Positions 12,912 to 26,038 of a stretch of DNA of 64,000 nucleotides are shown here, piece after piece. The notes under the pieces were generated by a model that saw only the letters and a program-made list of their open reading frames with translations, was not told where the DNA came from and made no database searches. The first letter of the stretch is position 1. Each line of letters starts with the position of its first letter. The position numbers and the translations under genes were made by a program. Origin of the DNA: Nyssa sinensis (taxonomy: Eukaryota > Streptophyta > Magnoliopsida > Cornales > Nyssaceae); assembly GCA_008638375.1 (NCBI GenBank), contig CM018035.1:4515501-4579500 (forward strand), in the 5' to 3' direction.

Positions 12912-13994
12912 ATGGTTTTGTTTTATTCTTGTTCTTCTTCGGCTTCTATCTTGAGCAAACATTTGTCTTGGACTCCGAATGAGTTTAAGGGCATTACTTA
13001 TTTGGCATTTAGGTTTCTATGCAAATTCATTTGATTGTAGTCAGTTGTTTTAGCTAATATCTTTAAGCTTGGACAAGGGCTTTTCTTTTTCTTTTCTGTG
13101 GCATGTATTCAAATTAAAGCTTATTATTACCGGCAAGTCTTACAATGTTAGCTGATATGCTGCTATATTGAACTGCAGTTGCATATCTATTTTTACTGAT
13201 ATTGCGTATTGCTATTATCTGACACCTTGGGTCCTCTTGCGGTCATATAATGCCTGGCCGTGCAAGCATGGGAGTAGGACACTTGCATGGACATGCAAAT
13301 ATACACAAATTATTTAGGAGTTTGATTTGAAGAGGGTGAAATAGGAGGGAAATGACTTGAAAATATATGAAGGGTCACAATTCATGTTTAAAGGGCATTT
13401 GGATGAGTACCGAGGAAGAGTGAAATGTTATCTAGTAAGTAGCCTTTTGAATTGAGAAAGGCATTCAAAATGTTTGGACTGTTTGATCTTCCTAGTAACA
13501 ACTGCAAAAGGGTATTCGTCTGAAATCTTTTTTATTTCACCGAATGTTGGATTTGTTAAATTTACCGTCAACATGCCCTAATGATTTTTATCACTAAATA
13601 AGTTAGTGCATGATTTTTAAGGTTCTGCTTGGTTTGCAGATTTAGTGAGGGAAAGGAAAGGGACAAGAACATGAACAGTTTTTTTCTTTTTTTCTTTCCT
13701 TTTTTACTTAAAATGATGTTAGAAACTAAAAAATTGTCACAATTAGTTGGGATTAAGGAAAAAGAGAAGGACAATAAAATTAAATTATCTTTACCTTACC
13801 TTTTTCATATTTTTTCTTGGATGCCAAATAAGAGAAGAGGAAAGGTGTTAACCTAACTATTAAAGTCTTTATGGAATGGAAAGTGTTAATTAATCATTAG
13901 GTTAAGAGAGTATTGAATTTCGTCTTCATTTGAATTGGGCGCTTTATGAGCAAGTGAGGGCAACCATTTAATGATACAAACCATCGAAAGTGTG

Positions 13995-14041
<47 letters not shown>

Positions 14042-15467
14042 GAGGCAGTGGAAAAAGCTTTCACCATCAGTTGATGCTGATCTTTGTTACTGCTGGATTT
14101 TGAACACGCCGTATTATACATGAAGTACCGAGAAACCAGGAATTCATGGCATTTCTTGTGTGTTGTTGATCTTGGAGTCTCCAGTTGGTGGTGACTTATT
14201 TCATGGAAAGTTAATAAAAGTTTTGTTCAAAAGAGTCGTTATGCCAGGCTTTTGGTACATGTTCCCCCAACACTGATTTTCAAATGGCTTATCTTTTTAG
14301 ACTTGTAGTCTGACTATTTTGGATGAAATGGATCATTTTCCTGGATGACAATCATATACATTCTGTCTGCCTAGTGACAGTAAGCTAAAACATGTATATT
14401 CTCGTGACTTTGAGACGCGCCTAGACACTAAATTATAATGAGGCTAAGCATAGCGGAATCTGCATTCGGGATTGCTCTCTACCACATTGATCAGGAGCAT
14501 GAAGAGCTTACTCAGAATATTTGCAGGGCTGGCTATTTAAGTTCCTATAGTTGTCGTCAAGATTGGTTAGTGTGGTGATATGGCTTGGTTTTCTTGAACC
14601 AAAAATGAGACTACAACTGCTGATCATGTCACATAAATATGGATTCATTTGATATTTTAAGAAGATACCCTAGATTTTGTGTTACATTTTGCTTCCCATC
14701 TTGTTCACAAGAATGCGATGAATGTAACACGATAAGGCCTTCTCAACTCCTCATTAGTCCTCATCATACCTCCCAGCTTTAAAGGTCTTGTGCTCCAAAA
14801 GACAGAACACGAGCTCAACTATTTACAAGCCTAACTGACATAAACCTAGCGTTGTCTCATTTAGCAATCCAGCTCAAAAAGTAGTTCAAGCTCTTTTTGG
14901 TGCAGGCCCCAACAGATGAGCTTGGATGATCTGCTCCATGAACAAAGCTCAAGCAGCTCAGACTAGTTGACAGAAGGTTTGATAAGTAATATGGAGTTAT
15001 TGAATACCCCATCCACCGCATGGAAAGCAACAAGATGAGTTATTGATCTAACTACAAGCATAAGTTTAACCCTTCAATTATTGGTCTTTTTGCTCCTGTT
15101 AATGCACATTTTTCCTACATGTTCAGTGACACTGCAAGCTTATAAGACATTGTAAACTAGAGGTTCAAATCATGTAATAAATTAATTGTATAATACTTAT
15201 GAAGTGCAGAAATAATAATAAGCAAACTCAATTGATGATTTGCTTTCTGAATTGATAATCTGATGAAGGTTCGTCTTTCACTACAATCTTCAACATAGTT
15301 CTTTTTGCTCACAAAATAAACAAGAACATATATGCCAGTTTCAACCCAAATTCCACTACCATGATAACTAGATTTGTAAATAAAAAATTTACAATATCAA
15401 CAAGATTTTGTATATATTACCAATGGAAATGCATGATAAACTTACTTTCTTGCATTCTAGGTATTGT
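12912..15467. other. Intergenic region between BADC3 and the racemase gene 3' end
   Basis: Convergent 3' ends of a plus- and a minus-strand gene. It probably holds the BADC3 3' UTR (12912 to about 13150), then AT-rich DNA with a CT/AT compound microsatellite at about 13996-14041. The segment 13380-13860 (GGGCATTTGGATGAG... and a TTGGTTTGCAG-type phrase) looks like MITE debris, but I could not pair its ends. I see no gene. Confidence 0.5.
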
Positions 15468-18400
15468 TTATGTACTTCTTTCAGCAGACTGAGCCCACTT
15501 AATAGTTGATCTAGCCAATGCATCCATAGGATCAACACATTTTTTAAGAAGAGGATCATCCTGAGGCAAAAGATCCCGCATGTCATCGGAGGCAAGGATG
15601 ACAGTGTTCACAGCTCTCACAAGAAGAACTTGTAATGCAATTCTTAACAAATTTCTCGCCCCTTCTATGTCCTTTCTGTTTAAAGCTTCAACTGCTGGAA
15701 TCACTGTATGTTCCATGGTTGCTTTATCTGGCAGCACAACCTCAAACCCCTGCATTATACAAAAGATGGGGCAAACAATTCATATAAATTTCCCTAGAAA
15801 ATGAAATGAGAAGTTAAACAAATTCTTCATTATGAAGTATATAAAGACAAACACATATTACAAATCATATTAAAAGTTAAACATCAGAATTTGAGCAATA
15901 TATACATACAAGTATAATATATGTCAAATGTACATGCAAGGATGATGAAGTTATGATGGTACAAGGATTTTCAAATTCTTCCTTAGTATCTTCATTTCCA
16001 ATTAAGTTTCCCTTTCCAAGCTAATATTTTATGGTAAAGGGCAAAATGGCACAGATTTTTTTTCTTCAAAATTTTTCAACTTATTACAGGTTTTAAGGAT
16101 GTACATTTGATCTTATATTTACATACTATATAAGTGAAATTATGACTCTATGAAGACTGGAATGCTGATGTATGCAATCCGCCCCAAATAGTTGTGACAA
16201 GGCTTTTTTGAGTTGAGTATATTATCATATGTATAATTTAAATATTATTAACTCATATCCTTATGCTATAATTTCTAAATTGACAATAATATTATCGTGT
16301 CCCTATGATGTGATTCCAAAGAATGACATTTTGGACACTTCGGTTTACCTATAAACTAATCACCCTGCTAAATATGAAAGTAACAGTATTTTCCGGTCAG
16401 AAAAGAGAGAGAGAAGCATGTGATGTTTTCTGCTTCCTTTTTCTACACAATAGTTTGCAATTCGTGCTTACTTCAATCTGTTTATAATCAATTAGAAGCA
16501 TGCCTAAAATAAAGTGATCCCTCCATACAGATATTGGAAGGATAAAAAGGAAAATTAACTTATTTTGTTTCTAGCTGACTCTCTAATTGCAATATTTTTG
16601 TTAATTCTTATTTCATTTTCACCTTTACCTTACAAGCTATGAGGCCCAATTGCTGTAAACAGATGAAACTAAGTTACTAATGTCACCATAACTGTTTTTA
16701 TAAATAAATGTCCAAAACAGGATACATTGTGGATCAGTTCATTTCCTTCACTTTTTAAGATTTTGTGATATAACGGGTTGCACTATTTAAGATCTATGTA
16801 TGGCGGTACACTCAGTTCTTGATCTAGAGAAGAAGGAATAAGTAACCTTCTTTGTCTAAATTGTTCAAATGACATCATTTTATTAGAATTATGCTCTACC
16901 AGGTAAGACAAACAAAAATACTGTGGAATAAGTACATTTAGTTCATAGGTGACACGAGAGAACAATTAATGACAACATATCAAGAACACAATAACAAAAA
17001 AGATTATTTCTCACACTCCAGATTTTGCATAAAACCCAGATGAAACTTTGATGCAAACTGTAATAAAATAAGTATTTACACCTAGCATTATCATCCTAAA
17101 ATCAGTTTCTCTATTAGGCCGTGGGCCAAACCATGCCCCACAAGCTAAATTCAAGGAACTCCCAGAATGCGTGCTATCAGATCATCACAGGAGACCTCCA
17201 CAGATAACCTGAAAGCCGTTGCACTGCAAGTGGCATGAGTAAAATAGGGACCAACTTTCAACAAGATCTTTCCTCCAAGTGAATAAATACAGCTTGGACA
17301 ATGGCTCCCATTTGTCTTTCGTGATGTTTATAGAGGGAAAGAAATATAAGGATTTTTTAGGGGATAGAGGAACCTCCTTTTAGTTTCAAAGATAGTTTTT
17401 TTGCATTTATTATACTTTTACGTCAAAGGGCCTTTCCAATGTATGTAGATTCTTTTGTCGATTTATTGGAGAGTCTTAGGCTTTAATTTTGTTTCCTTCC
17501 TTTTTTAATTACGGGTTCACACCACTCAGGCGTCTCCTATATATTCCACTTTAATTAGCAAACAATAATACTAAAGAGTCATTTCACAGAGCTGTATGCC
17601 GATGTGATTGTAAAAAACAGATGACTAGGACCCAGCTTAAATTCGGTTCTACAAAAAGTTTCTGAAAAAACTTCATCTTGTCCTCTACAATTTACCTCAC
17701 TAAAAAACCATCCAACACTAGGTGCAAACCAATGCATCACAATTCACAAACCATGTTAAGTTAAAGTACTACATATTCTCACGTAAGCAAACTACAAATC
17801 TAAGTAGCGCCTAGGCTCTTATAGCTATGTCACCTTGGAATCCCTCGATGTGTTAATTACCTGGAACCTTTTTATCACCTTGCAGGCTTGCACCAAAGCA
17901 CCAAGACAGACAATTGGAGATCCTGCTAGGTGAGGCAGCACCCTAGAAACCATGGGACACCTAGACAAAAATAATCCTAACTTTTTATAAGTTGCATAAT
18001 TCATACAACTCATTATATTTAAAGACTGTTGAATAATAGATCACCGCCAACGAAAAATGTGATCCAGATTTTGAAATCTACCTTATATAAAATGAGAATA
18101 CAAGGATCATAACAATATTATGCAGAAACATGATTAATAGATAACAAATTCCATGTAAAATAAAACTAAAACATAGCTAGGAGGATAGATAAACCAATGT
18201 AACTAGTTGAGACTCTTTCAGTGAGGAGGTGTTTGGCATCCCCTAGAAACAGATCCTTCCATTGTGTTCAAGATAGCACTATACTAAATCCATTTTCTCA
18301 TAGTTTTTGAAATATTCAACTTTTATTTTTAGCTAATGATATTTCATTAGGTAACAAACTAAAGGTAAATCTTTACAGGGTATGAGTATGGACAAATAGG

Positions 18401-20474
18401 ACATCATATGGAAATTGAATCAGCTCCCTTTTCTTCCCACAACATTTGAATGCAAAAACCAACATCTGAAATGGAGCCATCACAGATGATGACAACTAAT
18501 TATTAAAATGCGCTAATTTATAAATCCCTCAATTTGGTATTCAAGCAAAAAATTAGAATAAAAAACAGAACAGGTGCATTTCAATGCTATGTAAGACCCA
18601 ATTGAACACATACATTCACACAGCACAAAGAAACATGATCCAAATGCAATAACTAAGCAGAAGGGAAAGAAACTTAAGCATCCTCCACTTGTATGGAAAG
18701 TGTTCATTGGGAGCTGACCATAATCTAATTGAGAATCAAGGCAACAAGAATCTAAATTTGTTGAATGAATCAAGACCAAGAGATCAAAGTACTTTGATCC
18801 CCTAATATGATTGTAACTACGAGGATTGCTCTCAAATAAAGATTCCTTCAATTGGGATAATAATGTGGTTTGATAGAAGGTGCCAACTAGCTTAACTGGT
18901 AAATTCTCTAGGTGTTTGTACCATAGACTTGGGATCAAATCTTGTCTCCATCCGGTTTCAAAGGCCTGCCCCAGGGGAAGGGGAGGTTGTCTTTGGGTAA
19001 GGGGAGGAGTAACCCCCATTGTGAGCCCAACAATTTCGAAAGTATACACTACATATAAATAGTGTGGTTTGACAGACTACATATTTATACCAACAGATTA
19101 AGAAAATCTTATTATTTGGAGAAGGGGGAAGGTTGGAGGCTACCTCAAATACCCAAAGATATTAGAAACAACTAGCAGCCCAAGTCTTCACATCAACAGT
19201 GGATGTAAGTCAACACTTGAAGACGCCTATGGAAAGAAAGAAGCAATCGTGTCTTTGAGGATCAGGAGCTTTCTATTCCCTTCCTTAAAGACGCCTTTTT
19301 GCGTTTATTATTTTTTTGGGCCAAAGAGGCTTTTCCTGTTGATGTTACGTCTTTTGTTGACTTTTTGGGGTCTTTAAGACCTTTGTAATTGGGTTTTTGC
19401 CCTTAGCCCTTCTCGGGCTTTTTTATATACATCTTACTTATCAAAAAAAAAAAGTCAACACTTGAATGCTTGGACATCTATTGGAAATATAATCATATTA
19501 TGTTATTCTGCATACCATTTGAACACACAAGTTGCAAATATAAAACAAATGCACCACATCTATAGCAGAAATAATATAGCAATATATTAGGTCACAAGTA
19601 AAAACCAATAAATGAGATCATTTCCCATCCTTAAATGAGCCCACCTTCTAGAAAAACATGTGCTTCTATGTTCAATTTGGAATCAAGAAGACATTAAAAA
19701 ATAAAAATAAAAATTGCAACTCTAAATATTTCTGAACTATTCTTTTCAAAAGTCAAGGACTTACCTCACTCTGAAGTTTCTCCTGATAAAATCTGGCTGT
19801 TAAAGTTGCACCGGTGGCAAGAACCCCAATCCGCAGAGGACTTCCAGCTTCAAGTGGCCTCAACTTCGCTTCCTTGAGCTCCCTGGCAACACACTCACCT
19901 ATATGAAGGAAAGGAACAGAACATCCCTGGAAACTTCATCATACCATGAATGTGATGTGTGACAAGGCATTACTATGCAACGAGCGCCAGAATGCTCCAG
20001 GAAAACCCTTTTATGCCTCAGATTTTCCACAATTGGAGTGTGATCCATTTGTAAATGTTCACTTTTACCAGTGGGGAAAGAAAAATAACTTCTCACATGG
20101 GATAAAAGCTCTTTGTTTAAAACAGGATCAGAGCATAGAGCAAAAGGAAGACAATCCTCTCCATCCCTTGAACTCCACCGGACAAGTTTTCTCAAGAAAT
20201 TGAGAGTAGAATGAACTGATACACCTCCAATGATACCCACTGTATTAGCATGACCAAGCGGGGAAGCACTGGAATCAGTGCTTGTTGAAGCTGTATTTGT
20301 ACCAGATTTCTTCTTGGAGTCAAGTAAATTACCACTCTCGTCAGTTTGTAGGAGTATTGATGATGGGGGTGTAGCTAGAGCTGGGTTTGTCCTAGTTTTA
20401 TAATGGGTTCTATGCATATTTATGTAACCCAATACATGAGATGGGTAATTCAAGGTGTGGAAAGACATTGTCAT
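15468..20474 (-). CDS. Aspartate/glutamate racemase-family protein, two exons, one indel
   Basis: Plant Asp/Glu racemase-like protein (At1g15410 family), which would interconvert L- and D-amino acids. Exon 1 is 20474-19765 and exon 2 is 15749-15468, with GT-AG ends and phase-0 joining. I chose the ATG at 20474; a second ATG at 20468 is equally possible. The first 60 residues are Ser/Thr/Asn-rich and look like an organelle transit peptide. The domain starts at TVGIIGGVS. The first active-site cysteine lies in IVMPCHTSH. The second catalytic cysteine of bacterial enzymes (GCTE motif) is replaced by ILASDD in exon 2. One base is missing near 19922-19928 (SRD to C/GCSVPFLHIGEC), which would cause early termination. 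Adding it back gives 993 nt, 330 residues, close to the family length. Confidence 0.87.
17270..17560 (+). mobile_element. Degenerate LINE 3' region (older copy)
   Basis: The block has the same order of phrases as the LINE insertion at 19222-19451: 'cctccttttagt', 'gcatttattatactttta', 'tcttttgtcga', 'ttaggctttaattttg'. It is much more diverged and has no tail or target duplication that I can see. It lies in the racemase intron and looks like an older relative of that insertion. Confidence 0.4.
18878..19062 (+). mobile_element. tRNA-derived SINE with target-site duplication
   Basis: A 185-bp insertion in the racemase intron. An RNA polymerase III A-box-like TAGCTTAACTGG sits at 18888-18899 and a B-box-like GGGATCAAATC at 18931-18941, a tRNA-like spacing. 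The flanks are TGTGGTTTGATAGA (18864-18877) and TGTGGTTTGACAGA (19063-19076), a 14-bp target duplication with one mismatch. The body has no ORF, and the 3' end is A/T-rich rather than pure poly(A). Confidence 0.8.
19222..19451 (+). mobile_element. 5'-truncated LINE insertion with 15-bp target duplication
   Basis: A 230-bp insert ending in CTTATC plus an A-run. It is flanked by perfect copies of AAGTCAACACTTGAA at 19207-19221 and 19452-19466. Poly(A), severe 5' truncation and a target duplication of this length are the marks of target-primed LINE retrotransposition. The perfect flanks suggest a recent event. It lies in the racemase intron, sense to the + strand and so antisense to the gene. 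Confidence 0.88.
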
Positions 20475-23400
20475 GAATCTCTCAATAATATTCTCTACCA
20501 AAACCAACCAAAGCTGAGAGACTTGCAGTTGTTCCTCGGTACAACACTGCTAAGATCCCAAAACTGCCCACTAAATCAGCAATATGTAAAAGGGATATTA
20601 TACATCAGAATCTTGCAACCAGATCCCAATTTTGAAGATAGAAAAATCCCCAATTCATAGAAGAAAGCCCTGTATAGAAACTGCTTTCTGCCTTCCACGA
20701 TCACAACCCTCCGAAAAACTAGACATTTAAAAAAAAATTCAAAATTTCAGCCTCTAAAGTTGAAACCCTCAAAACAAAAACGGATATACAAACTTGCAAA
20801 ATTTCCCAATGGGTTCTTTGAGAATCAGCTTCCCAACCGGCAGTCTATTCTAATAAAGTAAATTCATGGTGTATCCCTCTATATTTCAGGCCCAAATGCA
20901 AAAACCCCCTAAAACCCAAAAAAAAAAAAAAAAACTCTCAATCTGGAATTCATGCATCCAAAAAAAAAAAAAAGCACCAAAAACAAATCTTTTAACGGCA
21001 AGTGGGGATGAAGAAAGCAAGTGAAGACACACCATTTCCGAGTTTGGACGATTTTCTATGCACCAATCATTTTACAGAGCATCCATGAATCTTGACAGAA
21101 GTGGAAGGAATCTTTGCGCTTCTCTTCCCATCTCATGTACCCACTTGTTAAGAAATCGGAAAATCACTGAAACAAGAACCTAAAAAGAAAATCAATAATC
21201 CGCATCTCTTTTACCTTGTGTGTAGATCTTCCAACATGGTGCTTGAGTGGTGGATGTGGGAGTATTTGCTGAGTATTCAAAGTCCAAGTGGGCAGCAAGG
21301 CTGCTCAAAGTGCGGCCCCCAATCTGCATTAATGTCTGATATCAATAAATAAATATATATATATATATATTTTAAACTTTTTTCAAACAAATTAAATAAG
21401 TAAATTTTGTTTCAGAATGGATGGAACAAATTACATCTGATTTTGTGTTTTTGTTGGTTTTAAAGTTATTTTTATATTAGTTTAAAAAAAGTATAAAAAT
21501 GGTATTTGTGAATAAATAATTGTAAATAACTTTTAGTTAAGCATACTTTTTTACATTTGAAAAAATGACCTTAAACATTCATTAAGATAATAAAATAATT
21601 TTTTTTTCATTCCCGATTGTTACAATAACACCAAACTATACATTTGTAGTTTTTTCGAGCAATACATTTATTATTTCTTTGGGCTCCAAAATTTTATCCA
21701 TATTGGCTCATTGTGTTAGTTCTAACAACAATAATACTACAACTTCCACACAAAAAAAAAAAACAAAAAAATTAGTAGTATGTTTTGGAAAATACAAATT
21801 GAGAATAAAAGGGTGCCTTGTAATTTTTATTACTTTAAATTTTATCAACTTTCATTTTTTATTTTTGAAAACGTGATTGTTTTAATATATAATATTACAT
21901 TAAATAAGTTCGAGTTTTTTCTATTAACAGTTAAAGTTTAAAAAGTAGATACGACTGTCACAAAAAAAAAAAATTAGTCTGATGCGTGTAAATTGACTCA
22001 AGATACCTCTTACTGATTCATAAAAAAAAAAAAAAAAATTCTATTAAAGAAGTTCGTCACATATGAGTAATGGAGTAAGTTTTTTTGACATTTAAAATAA
22101 AAAATATTAATTATTCTAAAAAATTAAGATGTTAAAAGATTGAATAAAAGATATATATATATATATATATATAACTATTTAACACACACATTAAGTAACT
22201 TAACTCATAAAGTTTGTAAGCACCACATAGGGGTTCTTCTTAGGAGTGTTATTTACTCTAATTATAATAACCATTCTTTGAGGACTTTCTACAAATAGGT
22301 ACTAGGTTACACTTTCACAGTAAAAATTTGAATAAACAATTGCCACAAACAACAGGCATGAAACAAACTGTTAGGAAATGTCACAATCCAATGCCCAATG
22401 CTTTTGTCGGGTTATCCCCAGCCCATTTGAGGACATCATGTGCACAGTATAAACTGTCCTGCACACTTTGTGATTCTGAACCACATAAACAGAATCCTTG
22501 AACAAATAGCATATATATATATATAATCTCAGCCATTGTGGAGAAGACTATTTCATCTTGTGCTTTGTTAACACCATTTTTCAGCTCCCATTACCCTATT
22601 TCTGATTCAAGGGTACTCAGACATGACAACACTAAATGAACATCATTTGTAAAGAAAGAGAAACAGATTTGCTCAGTGAGCCCACCGTATGGGGATGTGG
22701 ATAAACCTTCTGTTAAACGCGACTTAATTTATATATTAGAGATACGGTAACAATAAAATTGACTTACAAATTTGAAGTTTAAAGCAATAATTTCTGCTTA
22801 ATGGAACTTTTTTTGAAAAAATATTTTTCTTGTTATTTTTGAGTGTAAGAGGGATAAATTTTAAAAAAAGTGCATATTGATTTGAAACATTTTAAAAAAA
22901 AGTTTATATTATGACAGTTCTAATTAATTTAATTATAAAAACTCTAATAAATATATAAAATATATATAAACAAATATAATTGTAAATAAAATGTAATAAC
23001 ATATAAAATATATATAAACGTTTTGAATTTATATATATATATATATATTTGTAATATAAAATCATAGTAAGTAGTTTCCAATATTGAGCAATTAAAAATT
23101 TGGAATAAAATTCTGGTAATAAAATTTATACAAATTTAAATTAGGTTATTCATGTTTCTTATGTGAGTAGCTGTGGCAGTAGAAATTGAGAATAATTCAA
23201 AAAAATTTATAAATTAGTCCATACCAACTCCAGCAATGGATGTCTTTGGATAGATGTGGAGAGGAATGGCAACACGGCCCGGTTTAGAGTGAGAGTCCCC
23301 TCCCCGACTCTATTTATATCGATGGATAGCTTTGGTGTGAGCTCTGGTTGCCTGTTATCCAAGAATATTGACTTCCTTGGCAAGGCCCCATCCCCATAAG

Positions 23401-24906
23401 AGGAGAAGTGTCCCAAAAAAGAGCTCACCCTACCTGATTTGAAGAGGCCTAAAGGTGCTCCTGCCATATAGAAGTAGCTTCCTACCAGAACCTGATGTGA
23501 GCCAATGAAAGTGTGGAATGAGACCAAATTAAGTAGCTTATTTGCAAAATTTGTATCAAACCATGGCATCTAAAGCAGCTCTTCGTTCTTCTTCACAAAT
23601 TTGCATGATCAATGCCTTTTTCTTCTAAATGAGAATTAGTGTATGGTACTTGCTTCTTAGCATTACACTCACTAAAAACAATTTTTGATAAAATTTCATT
23701 AAGACACAATTATTGTCCGTTAATTGCACAACATATGAGTTCTTTTCCAAGCTGTAAAAAAATAAAATTTTCATTACTTCCAATTCTTGACTACGGGTAA
23801 ACTCCACTCGTGAAGGCTTTCAGGAGGACTTTTTTCTTTCCGGGAGGGTTGTTGACCTTTTCGATAAAAACAAATACAAGTAAAAGATAAGGCAATGGTT
23901 TCAAACCAAGATTGTCTGGACCAATTTAGATTCAATTCGATCAGCTGACTCACCTTCTCCAACTCACCTAAACTTTTATTCAACCAAAATTCTTATTCAG
24001 GTTTGAACAAGATCAAGTTTATGACTCAGTTTGAGCTGATTCAAACCAATACTAGTTAACCCAACTTCTTGTCAAGTGGGATTAGGATGTGGGTCTCATT
24101 CGTATTCTAGTAACGGTCATTTTCTTGAAGAAATTATGAGGAGCATCTTATCTTAGGGACCCTACAACTTTCTGTATCAAGTAAAAGCTCAAAAGCTTGT
24201 TGACAAAGAGAGAAGCGTAGGAATGTGACAGTTTTTATTTATTTTACTTGCCCTTTGGGTTCTTCCCAGAGGCATCTCACATGCGTAAACAAGAATAATT
24301 TTACTTCAATTATTCCACCTTCTCACGGGTGAAATTCAGTATGACTCTCATGTATATGAAACTCATTGTAAATCTCATGTATAATAAGTACTACTTTCTT
24401 ATTAGAGAGTGGGCTACAGAGAGTGGGATACATCGTGTGGGTTCCATTCTTCTTGTATGAAGGTGTTAAAATTATTCAATGATTTAATTTTGATAATTTT
24501 AATAATTAAATAATAAATTACAAATTCATGTATGCGAGGATCAAATTTACTTTTAAAATTATCAAATAATTACTCAAAAAGATAAACTTCAAAGATTGAG
24601 ACTCCCTAGGTTTTATAAATACCAAGTGAATGAACTAATTAAAGTGGGATGTCTAGATGATTGATATAAATAATGATACACAACAACAAAAGAGGTACAA
24701 AAGTCTGTTAATAAAATGACACTAACGTGTAGGTCAGATATAGTTTAAGTGGGACACACATCCCTATGCAAAATATCCCCTACAATAATTGACCTCTCCA
24801 GGCCACCACCATTTGCTGTATGTGTGTGTGTATGTGTGTATATGCATTTATATATATACTTTCGCAGTCCGATGGGGCAAAAAACCTTACTCCACCCTCT
24901 TCTAAT
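20475..24906. other. Intergenic region upstream of the racemase and F-box genes
   Basis: The part 20475-21300 probably includes the racemase 5' UTR and promoter; it has several A-runs. From 21340 to 23100 it is very AT-rich, with (TA)n runs near 21355, 22150, 22512 and 23030. A 120-codon open frame on the minus strand at 23207-23569 has no family features and is not called. A TG/TA run lies at about 24817-24860 just before the F-box gene. Confidence 0.5.
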
Positions 24907-26038
24907 ATGTGGAGCAACCTTCCCTTTGATCTGCTCGCCAGCATCTTCTCCTTCCTCTCTCCAGACTCATTGGCACGTGCCAGGTCAGCTTGCCGGCAGT
25001 GGCACACGTGTGCCAAGGCTTACACTTGGAACACGGCCTCATCGGAGACGCGGCGCCACCCACCCTGGTTCGTAGCCTTACCCACGCGCAACCGTGCGCT
25101 CACTTGTTACGCTTACAATCCGATCGGCGACAATTGGCACGTGCTCTCTCTTGACTTCGTTCCCGGCACTGTGCGGCCCATCGCCCCAATTGCCGGCCTT
25201 GTCCTCTTCAGACCCACAAACACCACAGCCCTCCAATTAGCCATATGCAACCCATTCACCAGGCAATTCAGGCCCCTCCCAATGCTCAACATCACAAGGA
25301 CCAACCCAGCCGTGGGCGTGCTAGAATTGGGCCCAATCCAACACGATCCATTTCCTCAATTTAGGATCTACGTTGCCGGCGGGATGTCGGAGGCGCCGAG
25401 TGGCGGCGCCTCCTACGAGCCCACATTGGAAATGTACGATTCACGGCACGACGCGTGGCAAGCTTGTTGGGCCAATGCCAATGGAATACGCGGTGAGGCT
25501 AACGGTCTGGACCCCCAACGAGAGTGTATTCTCCAATGGGGTCCTATATTGGATGACCTCGGCCCGGGCCTACAGTCTGATGGGCTTTGAGATTGGAACA
25601 AACATGTGGAGGGAATTAAGCGTGCCAATGGCGGACCGGCTAGAGTTTGCTGCATTGGTGCCGCGAAATGGGCAGTTGACACTTGTAGGCGGCACGTGTG
25701 GTGGTGATGCATGTGTATGGGAGCTTGGCGACAATGGCGGCGGCGGTGATATTTGGGGGTTAATTGAGAAGGTGCCGGCTGAACTGGGGAGGAGATTTTT
25801 AGGTGGGAAAGGAAGTTGGGGGAGTACCAAATGTGTGGGCATTGATGGGGCAGTGTGTTTGTACAAGGAAATTGGATCAGGAATGGTGGTTTGGAGGGAG
25901 GTTGAAGAGAAGGGTAGGTGGGAATGGTTTCGGGTTGAAGGGTGTTGCTCCATTAAAGGCAAAGAAGTTCAGAATTGCCCAATTAGAGGAGTGCTTCTTC
26001 ACCCAAATCTTGCTCCATCTTGTATTCTGAATATATGA
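24907..26038 (+). CDS. F-box/kelch protein (At5g43190-like), single exon, one indel
   Basis: Substrate adaptor of SCF ubiquitin ligases: the F-box binds SKP1 and the kelch-like part recruits targets. The start ATG gives MWSNLPFDLLASIFSFL, a standard F-box opening at residues 1-45, followed by WHVLSLDF, a kelch-type core with NPFTRQFRPLP, and a C-terminal half with GGTCGGDACVWELG and KGSWGSTKC. The gene is intronless and GC-richer than its surroundings. Reading frame 1 continues to about 25461 (DAWQ) and the homologous frame resumes at 25463 (LVGPMP), so there is one extra base (or two missing). Removing one base gives 1131 nt, 376 residues plus stop, close to family size. As written, the protein would end after a short unrelated tail at 25590. 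The family assignment is firm; whether the frameshift is real is open. Confidence 0.88.

Noticed and set aside
18888..18941. A possible tRNA gene
   Set aside because: A- and B-box words are present but no cloverleaf or acceptor stem forms, and target duplications mark it as a SINE.
18513..19049. 178-codon minus-strand frame
   Set aside because: Part of it is the antisense of the SINE at 18878 and the rest is racemase intron; there are no conserved motifs.
23207..23569. 120-codon minus-strand frame in intergenic DNA
   Set aside because: No recognisable domain, no start context and isolated; probably chance or old repeat debris.
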